A stretch of 11,470 bases of DNA, taken from assembly GCA_020052975.1 (NCBI GenBank), contig JAGVOC010000429.1:1-11470 (forward strand). The letters run 5' to 3'. The translations under genes were made by a program, and so were the position numbers. The stretch comes from Desulfobacterales bacterium. Its GTDB lineage: Bacteria; Desulfobacterota; Desulfobacteria; Desulfobacterales; RPRI01. The notes beneath the pieces were generated by a model. It was not told the origin of the DNA. It did not search any database and saw nothing but the letters and a program-made list of their open reading frames with translations. Below, one piece after another: positions 1 through 7,325 of the stretch. Positions within the stretch are counted from its first letter, which is position 1, and the number at the start of each line of letters is the position of its first letter.

Positions 1-180
1 ATAAGTTATGTTTGTATTATACCCGACAAGCATCGCTTACTAATTATATATATCAGGGGAGGAAAAAGAAAAGGGGTTGAAGAAAGCCTGAAGAAAGAGA
101 TTTGTTTGCAAACTTTAGTAGCAGGACAAATCATACTTTTGTTCTGTTGACTCTCAACCCCCGGAATTTTAAATTTAAGT
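1..180. other. Non-coding left flank
   Basis: No convincing gene is visible. The stretch is AT-rich with a purine-rich run (about 56-100) and a short perfect palindrome GTTTGCAAAC at 104-113. Open frames crossing it on the minus strand have no ribosome site and no protein family that I recognise. It probably holds upstream control sequence for the small plus-strand gene at 181. Confidence 0.4.
147..175 (+). promoter_or_regulatory. Candidate sigma70-type promoter
   Basis: TTGACT at 147-152 and TAAATT at 170-175 are separated by exactly 17 bases, which fits a sigma70 -35/-10 pair. Transcription would begin around 182, essentially at the ATG of the small gene at 181. Either that mRNA is leaderless, the true start lies slightly downstream, or the match is fortuitous. 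No Shine-Dalgarno sequence precedes the ATG, which agrees with a leaderless reading but does not prove it. Confidence 0.3.
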
Positions 181-411
181 ATGAGCGCGAAAATATCCGG
201 CAAAACAGTCTCCCTTGCGAACAAGGAAGCCTTTCACGGGCAGACGGAAAGGCTCGATATCCGTTGTAAAGCGCTTGATATCGGGCTTGAGTCATTCGTC
301 GTATGCCTTGAGGAGACCCCCTGGACATGCACGCACTCATTTCATTTCGGAGGCAAACATTTCTGTAAATGGCCTGTCCGCGTGCACGCTGCCAAGACAT
401 TCAGAAAATAA
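181..411 (+). CDS. Small four-cysteine hypothetical protein (76 aa)
   Basis: This 76-residue reading frame looks coding. Third codon positions are clearly richer in G/C than the surrounding AT-rich DNA, and the C-terminal half has an ordered pattern: Cys29, Cys42, Cys50 and Cys62, with CTHSFHFGGKHFCKWPVR spanning residues 50-67. The spacing C-x12-C-x7-C-x11-C resembles small metal- or Fe-S-binding proteins of environmental bacteria, but I cannot name the family. There is no signal peptide or membrane segment. The ATG at 181 has no Shine-Dalgarno site; a promoter-like pair immediately upstream would give a leaderless transcript. It converges on the GTPase operon (tail to tail with the gene ending at 677) and is probably functionally unrelated to it. 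The antisense frame at 131-400 is less likely to be coding. Confidence 0.5.
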   Translation: MSAKISGKTVSLANKEAFHGQTERLDIRCKALDIGLESFVVCLEETPWTCTHSFHFGGKHFCKWPVRVHAAKTFRK

Positions 412-676
412 TGGTTTAGCCGGAACAGCATAAAAAAAGGTTGTTCTCAGTCTTCAGTCATAAGGGTCGATATTCTAAAAACTGCATTCCACATAGTAAA
501 TTCCTGATTGACACCACTTTCTCACAGTAATACTCAGCGTTCAGCATTGAGGCTATTGAAATAGGTACAAACGAAAATCATTACCTAAGAACTCGCATTT
601 CGCTCTATCCCTCATTATGCTGGTGTCACTGTTAACACAAGAAAATTCATTTTGGGCACCGAAAGTCTGTTTCCTA
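412..676. other. Convergent intergenic region, no recognised feature
   Basis: This stretch separates the 3' ends of two convergent genes. I looked for a rho-independent terminator on both strands. A run of seven T on the minus strand (plus-strand A run near 433-439) follows no convincing GC-rich stem. The short inverted repeat GTGT/ACAC near 631-647 is too weak to call. No tRNA or small gene was seen. Confidence 0.4.
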
Positions 677-2851
677 TTACTGTATAGCAGAGAGAATAAT
701 TTTTTTCTGAGAAGCAGATGAGTTAAGAGTGCCATTGTTTAATTGCCTAATCAAATTCTTAAGGAATATTTTCCCTTCACTTGAACGTCTGCAATATTCA
801 AGAGAGCGACGCAACGTTTCCTTATTCTGTACAGCATTTAGAAACTCCTGGTACGCCCACTGATAACTGATAAATTTATCGATGAGGGCTCTTCTGAGCC
901 GCTCACATTTGTCCCAATTTGACAACCAAGAAAGCGTCGGGACATGCCTTTCTATTAATTCCCATTGCTTATACCCGAGATTGTCACTCTTCAGCGCATC
1001 ATGGACCTCTTCAAAGCAGAAGCTTACAAGCTTTGCAGCTCCGTTATCTGGATTATTAAACCCGAAAGTCAGGAGAAATACCTTTACGGACAAGCAATCT
1101 CTATAACGATTTATCTTTTTTTCTTCAAGTAAAGACATCCACACATTAGTACCAGCTCGTAAAGCTTCTTTAGAGTTAGGATTAAGGATTGTTGTAATAA
1201 AAATTAATGTCCCGACTTTTGGCTGGTGGTCTTTCTTCAACCACTCAACTATCATGTCAGGATATTTTTCGATGGTATACTTCCATTCGTCAGGGAAATT
1301 AGATGCATTACAATAATTCGTGTTATCAGAATTCCTATCATTCAAACTATCTGCCCAGTCCAAGAAACTATCGACTGCTATCTTCTTGAAATTGCTGACC
1401 AAAGACTCTGCAACATTACTTATTCCCGAATTTAATAAGGTCATAATTATGGCTCTAATGGTGTTCGAGGTAATATTCTTTGATTTTGCGAGTGACTCAA
1501 TGATTATATACTTACTAACGGTTAAGTTTATCCAAAGATCAGCCGAGATGGCTAGAGAAGGATTAAGAGTGAGAACAACATGGAATAAGCCGGGCGATTT
1601 TTGATAAAGCTCCACTAATTCAGTGACCTTCAAGGTGTCAGTAATACCCTTTAAAGCTTCCTCCCCTATCGGGGTAAACTCAGTTGCCAATATTGAAGAC
1701 ATTAATTCTTGCGCACGATATCGATCAGTACGCCAAAGATGAGCAGTACGCTGTCTGATATTTAGGCTTTCGCCATCAAATGCTGCTTGATGCTTTGTCA
1801 CGGAAAGCTCTCTCAACAACTGGAACTCATCTACAATAGGAAAGAGATTAGTATCGTTTGTAAAAGTCCCATAAATCTTTCTTTTTAGATTGATGGCATC
1901 TTTTCCCCCGGGGTAAGCCTTTGCTATAGCTTCAGTTAACTCAGGAAGGCATTGACTACATGCCTTAACTTTTTCAATTACATTAGCGATTTCTGCAAGA
2001 CTAGCGCAATCCTTTCGCTCCCTCATATCTTTGTCATCAAGGTTCCAAAGAAGTTTGCGCAATCCGGATTCCTGAGCACAGTACAAATCTGACTGCAAAA
2101 GCGAAATCCAAGATGGGTAATTGCTATTCATAGACCCAGCCGCGCTCTCATCAACGAATATTCCCTCTGGCACCTCTCTCTTAAGCTGTCTTTCCACCTC
2201 CAAAGGTATAGCCTGCAGATCAAGGGCCTTACCAGCAAGCTTTCTGTTGGATATTGATCCCGTGCAAAAAGAGAAAGAGGCGCGCAGTGAGGGCCATTGT
2301 TGATCCCAGATATCGAAAAAAAGTTTTTCATATTTTCTCGAATCGAGAGCGACAATATATACTGGCTTATCAGGGCTGACGTATAAAGCGGCTAATACCG
2401 AGGCGGAGATATCTAAAGAAGGATCGTTTCTATTGCATAATGAATAATCGTTGAATGAATATCTTTTTAAGCAAAGCTGCGACTTATAGTCAGGAAAAGA
2501 ATGTGACTCGCTGGGTCGAGCAAACAAAGTGGAGAGCTGGGTTAAGTCCGATATCAGTGAAAGATCTTCAGTGCTAACTAGTAGGGTATGCGTCCAAACG
2601 CAACCCGGCCGGTTCATTTCACGGGCATACCACGTCTTTGCCAAGGCATACATGTTTGTATCCACAAGAGGATAACCGGTCAGGTAACTCTCAAAGCCTT
2701 TAACCATGCTCGGGCCGGACATATCGCTCAGCACGAGCATGATTTTCTCTGCCTCTCTGGGCAGTTTTACCGAGCATTCTAAGAGCCTATGTCCGTTGGA
2801 ATATCCATGAAGGCTTTGATGAACTCTTATATCGACGCTATTTGATTGCAT
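677..2851 (-). CDS. GTPase-associated protein 1 (GAP1-N1 domain)
   Basis: A 724-residue protein whose first ~120 residues match the GAP1-N1 domain of double-GTPase conflict systems as I know it: HQSLHGYSNGHRLL at residues 11-24, LSDMSGP at 41-47, YLTGYP at 56-61 and TWYAREMNRPGCVWTHTLL at 73-91. The remaining ~600 residues are mostly helical with no catalytic motif I recognise, and correspond in position to the GAP1 middle and C-terminal domains. Length is in the range expected for a full GAP1 (family knowledge). It is the last gene of the operon, starting 7 bases after the stop of the second GTPase with only a weak ribosome site, so its translation is probably coupled. I infer a partner or sensor role for the paired GTPases; the biochemical role is not known. 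No truncation is evident. Confidence 0.85.
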   Translation of the reverse strand: MQSNSVDIRVHQSLHGYSNGHRLLECSVKLPREAEKIMLVLSDMSGPSMVKGFESYLTGYPLVDTNMYALAKTWYAREMNRPGCVWTHTLLVSTEDLSLISDLTQLSTLFARPSESHSFPDYKSQLCLKRYSFNDYSLCNRNDPSLDISASVLAALYVSPDKPVYIVALDSRKYEKLFFDIWDQQWPSLRASFSFCTGSISNRKLAGKALDLQAIPLEVERQLKREVPEGIFVDESAAGSMNSNYPSWISLLQSDLYCAQESGLRKLLWNLDDKDMRERKDCASLAEIANVIEKVKACSQCLPELTEAIAKAYPGGKDAINLKRKIYGTFTNDTNLFPIVDEFQLLRELSVTKHQAAFDGESLNIRQRTAHLWRTDRYRAQELMSSILATEFTPIGEEALKGITDTLKVTELVELYQKSPGLFHVVLTLNPSLAISADLWINLTVSKYIIIESLAKSKNITSNTIRAIIMTLLNSGISNVAESLVSNFKKIAVDSFLDWADSLNDRNSDNTNYCNASNFPDEWKYTIEKYPDMIVEWLKKDHQPKVGTLIFITTILNPNSKEALRAGTNVWMSLLEEKKINRYRDCLSVKVFLLTFGFNNPDNGAAKLVSFCFEEVHDALKSDNLGYKQWELIERHVPTLSWLSNWDKCERLRRALIDKFISYQWAYQEFLNAVQNKETLRRSLEYCRRSSEGKIFLKNLIRQLNNGTLNSSASQKKIILSAIQ

Positions 2852-2858
2852 CAGATTC

Positions 2859-3722
2859 TTAAGCCATCATTAGCCATCTGATTGGCGCAGTCAACTCTGA
2901 AGCATTATTCCCTCTGTCTTTGACTATAATTCTATCAGCAGGTTTGATGTTCTTGAGAAGATTTTTCTTCTTGCTTGGTAGATCTCCGCCTTGCGCACTT
3001 ACGCCAAAAAATGTGGACAGCACAATGTCAGAGTTACTTGCCAGATACTGGTCCAACAGAGGCAAGCGCTTCTTAACGAAGGCCTCGGGTGAATCATACT
3101 GGTCACTAACTAAATCCCAGGCCGAAACAATGATGGCTACCCGCGGTGCGTGACTGGGTTGCATGCAGTCAATATGAAGCTGTAAGAGCTCAACAATCCT
3201 TACTTGAGTGCTTAACTCTTCAAAATTCCATGACGGAGTGGTCTCTTCAGTGGTATTCTCAATAGTATCTGTGGTCTCTTCTTCCCCAAGCTCTTGAAGC
3301 AGTTCTTCGGCCTCTCCTATAAGCGGGCTGTCAATAATTCCATTGGGATGAATAAACAAGAAAAGGCCCGTCGATTGCAATATGAGTTCCTCGTAGTCTT
3401 TCTTCCATTGCCTGTGGATAAGTTGCTCCCGAAAAGTTTCGCCAGATAGATCTGGGAAAATCACCTCCACTGTCTTATGCGAAGACCTATCTTCGAGTTT
3501 CATATTAACAAGATTGTGCGAGCCCAGGAGCGTCCTTTCAAGCGGTTCGCAGTTAATCCATTTTTCACAAATACTATTGATATATTCCGCTTCGGAAGGC
3601 AATTCCCTTAGGGACAAAACGCCCGAAAAGCTACGCAAAACATGCCACAGGGCAGCTAGAAAAGTCGTTTTCCCAGCACCCGGAAGGCCAACCATGAGTA
3701 TATTGAGAGGCTGTTCCGTCAT
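2859..3722 (-). CDS. TRAFAC-class GTPase, DO-GTPase2 type
   Basis: A 287-residue P-loop GTPase. Motifs seen: Walker A GLPGAGKT at 12-19; switch II/Walker B DLSGE at 91-95, preceded by a hydrophobic strand; and SAWD at 200-203 after the strand VAIIV, in the place of the base-specificity NKxD motif. These fit the second, shorter GTPase of double-GTPase systems. An acidic Thr/Glu-rich segment (about 137-163) sits between switch II and the SAWD motif and looks like a flexible insert. Its ATG overlaps the stop codon of the first GTPase (ATGA, 4 bases), indicating translational coupling and roughly matched output, consistent with the two GTPases acting as a pair. No membrane segment or signal peptide is present, so it should be cytoplasmic. 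Confidence 0.85.
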   Translation of the reverse strand: MTEQPLNILMVGLPGAGKTTFLAALWHVLRSFSGVLSLRELPSEAEYINSICEKWINCEPLERTLLGSHNLVNMKLEDRSSHKTVEVIFPDLSGETFREQLIHRQWKKDYEELILQSTGLFLFIHPNGIIDSPLIGEAEELLQELGEEETTDTIENTTEETTPSWNFEELSTQVRIVELLQLHIDCMQPSHAPRVAIIVSAWDLVSDQYDSPEAFVKKRLPLLDQYLASNSDIVLSTFFGVSAQGGDLPSKKKNLLKNIKPADRIIVKDRGNNASELTAPIRWLMMA

Positions 3723-4744
3723 GATTTACTTCCCAGTAATTTATGAATGTATTTATCATATTGCGTGACGGGCAAGATATCACTTATATCTTCTCGCTTC
3801 AAGGAATCTTCAAAGGGAGATCTCTCGATCCAGGATTTTAACATCTCATCGAGACCATAGAAAAGGGGAAGCACGCTCGGCTTCTTCGGTAAAGCGGCTA
3901 CTCTAAAAAAATGCATTCTTTTCAATTTGGAGTCGTATCGCAACTTCATCTCATGTTCAATATGGCTTATAAAATCATGGATTTCCTCTGTATTAATCGA
4001 GGTTATAACATCATATTTAGTGAATAAAACATCAACATGTGAACGACCTGTTAACATCCCGGTTTCTATACACCGCCGCAATAATAAATCTGCATCGTTA
4101 AATGCTCCATGTCTCGAATCGATCGATGAAAGCTTTTCGCCATCTATTACGATAGCGAAGTGATCAGCGCGCATTATTATGCCTAATTGTTTGCATTCTT
4201 CGTTGGAATCTCTTGCCATCTCGAATGTTTCTCCAGAAATATCTGAAAAAAGCATGTCAAGAGGGTCGGAGGAAAAATCATTAGGTCGGACTCTCAGATG
4301 AAGCAGCTTATTGTCGAACCCCCTCTTTGTCCGCTCCATAGAAGGCCTTGCCCTCAAAGAAGCAATACGAGCGAGATGGCACCTCTTGTCGAAGCCAATC
4401 AGGGTTTTGGATCCCGCAAACAGATAATTCGCAATAGGCCCCCGCAGGAATTTTTCATAAATGCTCGCAAGCAGAGTTGTCTTGCCGCTCCCAACTGAAC
4501 CCGCTAATACGATTACTCGTGTAATGCGCGCCCTAGTAATTTTCGTCCCTTGATCGAAGTCTAAATCTTCACCGCTCGGTAGGTCGATAGTGCCACTCTC
4601 CTGGATAATATTCTCAGGGCTGGGTTCTCTGGCAATAATGAGATTAGGGCACTCCCCAACCTTCTCATGTCCGTCCAGGCATGGGCCGTCTTCACTGATT
4701 TTACAGCCTTCCTTGCTGCACGTATAAGAAACCAGTTCACTCAT
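3719..4744 (-). CDS. TRAFAC-class GTPase with N-terminal Cys cluster, DO-GTPase1 type
   Basis: A 341-residue GTPase with an extra N-terminal module. Residues 9-32 carry four cysteines (C9, C14, C22, C32) and H26, with GPCLDGH at 20-26, plausibly a small zinc-binding unit. A linker to about residue 75 leads into the GTPase: Walker A GSVGSGKT at 82-89, DISGE at 168-172, and TKYD at 242-245 as the NKxD equivalent. All nucleotide-contacting motifs are intact, so it should bind and probably hydrolyse GTP. It follows the GASH gene by 10 bases and overlaps the next GTPase by 4. A GAGGG element at the GASH stop codon can serve as ribosome site. Family assignment rests on motif pattern plus neighbours; I infer that the Cys cluster mediates protein or nucleic-acid contact. 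Confidence 0.85.
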   Translation of the reverse strand: MSELVSYTCSKEGCKISEDGPCLDGHEKVGECPNLIIAREPSPENIIQESGTIDLPSGEDLDFDQGTKITRARITRVIVLAGSVGSGKTTLLASIYEKFLRGPIANYLFAGSKTLIGFDKRCHLARIASLRARPSMERTKRGFDNKLLHLRVRPNDFSSDPLDMLFSDISGETFEMARDSNEECKQLGIIMRADHFAIVIDGEKLSSIDSRHGAFNDADLLLRRCIETGMLTGRSHVDVLFTKYDVITSINTEEIHDFISHIEHEMKLRYDSKLKRMHFFRVAALPKKPSVLPLFYGLDEMLKSWIERSPFEDSLKREDISDILPVTQYDKYIHKLLGSKS

Positions 4745-4754
4745 AGACTGCCCT

Positions 4755-5849
4755 CTACGCCTTCATGCTCTCAATGAATAGGCTTTCCTGATATGCTTGT
4801 ATTGCCAGCTTCACAGGATGCATTGGTTTGTCGGTCTTTATCTTTGATTTTATTTCGTATGCTGCTTCCCACGCTGAATTATTTCCTGTCTCAACAGACT
4901 TACCTACAGCATAGTAGAGGGGACATAAATCATCTATTCCATTATTGTTCATCTTCTTTCGCCAGTTTTCTCTCCACTGCAAAGAGGAATTATCAATTGC
5001 CTGCTTTAACGTAACTTCCTGTGGAGCCTTTTTCCTTCCCATGTGGATCATCTTGCTCAGGAATGCTTCCGCTGAATACGGTCCCGGCACAAGCCGAGTA
5101 AGATCTGACAGTTCTTTCGCAGCAACTAAACATGCCCAGGGGAATGCTATCTTAACAAAGGGGATCTTCAAGTCATTGCTATGTTCCCCCAAAATCCACC
5201 ACAAAATATTTGCCTGTTCCTTATGTATTAAAAGTGAATCCGACAAAATATCAATGGCCTTCGCAGTTGATTGCGTCAGCTGTTTTGAAGATGTCTCAAT
5301 GTATTCAATCAGGGGCAAGAGATGAGGCGAAAGAGTCTGATAATTGTTTGCAGCCACCGCCTCGGTGATGGTTTTCTTGAGTTCTGGTTTTAATGAGTCA
5401 GCATGGATCTCAGGTATTTTTGCTATCGCTCGAACCTTAATTCCTTCCCGTGTTAAGTATTCTTGTGCAATCTCAACAATCTCGCTATTCAGCACGTGGG
5501 GGCCCAAGCCTTGGAAGTTTGGGCAGACAGTTGCATATGCGACGGAGATTGATAAGTCAGTATTTTTTTCTATGCATTGTACAATGGAGGCGCCTGCCAA
5601 GACCTGAAGCTCGAGAGCATTTTCTCGCATAGGGAACAAAGGATCAATGGCTTGAAAGCTTGTGCAGTATGTTTCGACAAAAGCAGGATTATTTGTATCC
5701 CGCCCATGATATATGCGGACCATATCAAGAGCCGACTCCTGATTTATTCCTTCGACGAAACTCTCAACCCCGGCCCAACGCTTTGGAAGTTGTTCGCCCG
5801 AAACCTGAACAGATGCTATCTTATACCACTCTCCAAACAATTTATGCAT
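4755..5849 (-). CDS. GTPase-associated system all-helical protein GASH
   Basis: I place the start at the ATG of 5849 (364 residues) because AAGGAGG lies 6 bases upstream and the family's typical beginning (FGEWYKIASVQVSGEQLPKRW, residues 5-25, with Trp8-Tyr9 and Arg24-Trp25) follows at once. The longer frame from 5921 would add 24 residues inside the upstream gene. Family hallmarks are ILWWILGEHSNDL at 215-227 and KELSDLTRLVPGP at 245-257. The protein is predicted to be mostly alpha-helical, with no catalytic motif, membrane segment or signal peptide. It begins one base after the phosphoesterase stop codon, so the two should be made together. In known gene neighbourhoods GASH accompanies DO-GTPases and GAP1; I infer a scaffold or signal-transmitting role. 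Confidence 0.85.
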   Translation of the reverse strand: MHKLFGEWYKIASVQVSGEQLPKRWAGVESFVEGINQESALDMVRIYHGRDTNNPAFVETYCTSFQAIDPLFPMRENALELQVLAGASIVQCIEKNTDLSISVAYATVCPNFQGLGPHVLNSEIVEIAQEYLTREGIKVRAIAKIPEIHADSLKPELKKTITEAVAANNYQTLSPHLLPLIEYIETSSKQLTQSTAKAIDILSDSLLIHKEQANILWWILGEHSNDLKIPFVKIAFPWACLVAAKELSDLTRLVPGPYSAEAFLSKMIHMGRKKAPQEVTLKQAIDNSSLQWRENWRKKMNNNGIDDLCPLYYAVGKSVETGNNSAWEAAYEIKSKIKTDKPMHPVKLAIQAYQESLFIESMKA

Positions 5850-5850
5850 G

Positions 5851-7212
5851 TTATCCCTCCTTGTTGCGTTCATCCAAAAAAGGATTCTCACCTCTTTCTT
5901 CAGCACCATATGCTTGTTCAACTGCGTCCCATAGGCTCGCGATATTCTTGCTTTCTACTGCGCGGCGAAAGACCTGTCGAAACAGTTCGATATCTTGCAA
6001 GTCCATATCCTCATCATGAATCAGACCGAGCTTAATCGATATCTCAAGTCTCTTAGAGTACGGCAAGCCCAAAAAACGGTATGTAAGCTTTCTTTGATGA
6101 CTCATTGTTTGCTCCGCGTCCAGTGGGTCCTCAGTTTCACCTGAAGTTAGACCTGCCATTTCCGCCCCATTGTGGGTAGCACAGGCAGACTCCTCAGTAC
6201 CTTTAACCCACGGTTCTAAGCTGAATGAACACGTTCGAACTTCAGCCCCCTTGTAATAATCAGCCCTGAATTCATTGTCTTCACACCACACCCTTGGATA
6301 AATATCAAGAATTAACTCTCTTGTTTCTCCATGATTATTGACGTGAAGCGAAAGAATATTGTATCGCGGCAGCCACTTTTTTTCTCTGCGATCAGGATGA
6401 GTCGCCCCTGATATTATCCTTACCGAGCCATTAATTTCACTGATAACCTGAGCGTGTTTATGGCCGAATAACTGAATCCGAACCCTCTTGTGAAATTTAC
6501 TTTCAATTGTTTCGCGATCCCGCAACCAGTCTGGTGGATGGTGACAGAGAGAAAGATGTTCGACGCCTGGCTCTCGCTCGAACTTTACTTGATAAGAGCT
6601 GAGGATTAGTTTTTGATCTATATCGTTATCAAGCTTATTAGAAATGAGGGATGATGACAGGCCGTGAAGTCGCAAGGTAGAACCATCATTGAGTTTCAAA
6701 TCGTGTTGCCAGAAGAACTTATGGGGTGTTATTTCACATTCGTAGCGGCTCGCAAATCTGTTGTAGCTTTCGACAGGCTTTAAAAGCAAGCTCGCCGCAG
6801 TTTTATCCATAAAGTACGTCTTGATTGTGTCATCTATGTCAGATACGTCAATCGTTCGCAAATTGTGTTGAATATCCTGCAAAAGTGGTTCACTTTCAAT
6901 CGTAGGGCGGTGAATGTCATGATTGCCCGGGGTCGGCCATACAGCGCCGACAGAGCACCCGACTTTCTCGCAGAGAGTTTCCAGCCAATCGGCTGCTTTT
7001 TCATATTCGTCGGAAAGGCCCGCAAAAACAACATCGCCGCTTATAAGAATTGCATCAACACCGCCTAACAGCTTACTCATTGACTGCGCATCCTTTTCGA
7101 GTTCATTCCGCAGGTCGGTATCCAAATCAAAGGTTGTACCACTTCCCTTGTTGAAATGAATATCAGAAAGATGTAACAGGATAAGTCTCTTACTCATATG
7201 CGCTGAAGGCAT
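5851..7212 (-). CDS. Calcineurin-like metallophosphoesterase with C-terminal GTPase-associated adaptor domain (probable effector)
   Basis: A 453-residue protein. Its N-terminal ~300 residues form a complete binuclear metallophosphoesterase: D17-x-H19 (LSDIHF), G59-D60 (ISGDVVFAG), G96-N97-H98-D99, CHHP at 223-226 and GHKH at 250-253. All metal ligands expected for the fold are present, so it should be an active phosphohydrolase or phosphodiesterase; the substrate cannot be read from sequence. After a linker, residues 378-436 (starting YRFLGLPYSKRLEIS, with LGL at 395-397 and LWDAVE near 427-432) resemble the helical GTPase-associated adaptor domain that tethers variable effectors to the GTPase core. 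It heads the operon. Start is uncertain: ATG at 7212 or ATG at 7197 (MSKRLILLHLSDIHF, 448 aa); neither has a good ribosome site, and family resemblance favours 7197. No signal peptide. Confidence 0.85.
   Translation of the reverse strand: MPSAHMSKRLILLHLSDIHFNKGSGTTFDLDTDLRNELEKDAQSMSKLLGGVDAILISGDVVFAGLSDEYEKAADWLETLCEKVGCSVGAVWPTPGNHDIHRPTIESEPLLQDIQHNLRTIDVSDIDDTIKTYFMDKTAASLLLKPVESYNRFASRYECEITPHKFFWQHDLKLNDGSTLRLHGLSSSLISNKLDNDIDQKLILSSYQVKFEREPGVEHLSLCHHPPDWLRDRETIESKFHKRVRIQLFGHKHAQVISEINGSVRIISGATHPDRREKKWLPRYNILSLHVNNHGETRELILDIYPRVWCEDNEFRADYYKGAEVRTCSFSLEPWVKGTEESACATHNGAEMAGLTSGETEDPLDAEQTMSHQRKLTYRFLGLPYSKRLEISIKLGLIHDEDMDLQDIELFRQVFRRAVESKNIASLWDAVEQAYGAEERGENPFLDERNKEG
5856..5862 (-). 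promoter_or_regulatory. Strong ribosome binding site for GASH
   Basis: AAGGAGG (minus strand) is followed by GATAAC and then ATG at 5849. It lies inside the last codons of the phosphoesterase gene. It is the strongest Shine-Dalgarno sequence within the operon and fixes the GASH start. Confidence 0.8.
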
Positions 7213-7269
7213 TCATGCCTATTAGCCAAAGCGAAGGGCTTAAGAGAAGGGGATCGTAAAACTTCTCCA

Positions 7270-7303
7270 TTTGTCATAAAGTCATGGCGCAATTTGTGAC
7301 AAA
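7270..7303. repeat. Inverted repeat TTTGTCA...TGACAAA
   Basis: Two perfect 7-base arms (7270-7276 and 7297-7303) flank a 20-base spacer. They overlap the 13-codon ORF. As RNA this would be a weak stem with a long loop; as DNA it could be a dimeric protein site. Evidence is limited to the symmetry. Confidence 0.3.
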
Positions 7304-7315
7304 CCCGCTGCCCAT
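7274..7315 (-). CDS. SD-led 13-codon ORF (possible leader peptide or gene remnant)
   Basis: AAGGAG at 7321-7326 sits five bases before the ATG at 7315, a better translation start than any for the phosphoesterase downstream. The frame encodes MGSGFVTNCAMTL and stops at TGA (7276-7274). Two codons later the same frame restarts at ATG 7270 and stays open for 26 codons, ending at TAA 7192-7190, which overlaps the ATG at 7197 (ATGAGTAA). So this could be a leader peptide that couples translation to the phosphoesterase, or a ~41-codon gene interrupted by one stop. I recognise no family. Existence of the product is unproven. Confidence 0.3.
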   Translation of the reverse strand: MGSGFVTNCAMTL

Positions 7316-7325
7316 GCTATCTCCT

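Noticed and set aside
131..400. Minus-strand 89-codon frame opposite the small cysteine protein
   Set aside because: Arg/Cys-rich, low-complexity composition typical of an antisense shadow; no ribosome site; the plus frame has the better codon pattern.
5850..5921. Longer GASH start at 5921 (388 aa)
   Set aside because: The added 24 residues lie within the phosphoesterase coding region, and the ideal Shine-Dalgarno and family N-terminus both point to 5849.
4945..6035. Long plus-strand open frames (up to 152 codons, e.g. 5577-6035 and 4945-5325) opposite GASH and the phosphoesterase
   Set aside because: They lie antisense to genes with clear family motifs, have no ribosome sites and show no recognisable domain; they are frame shadows.
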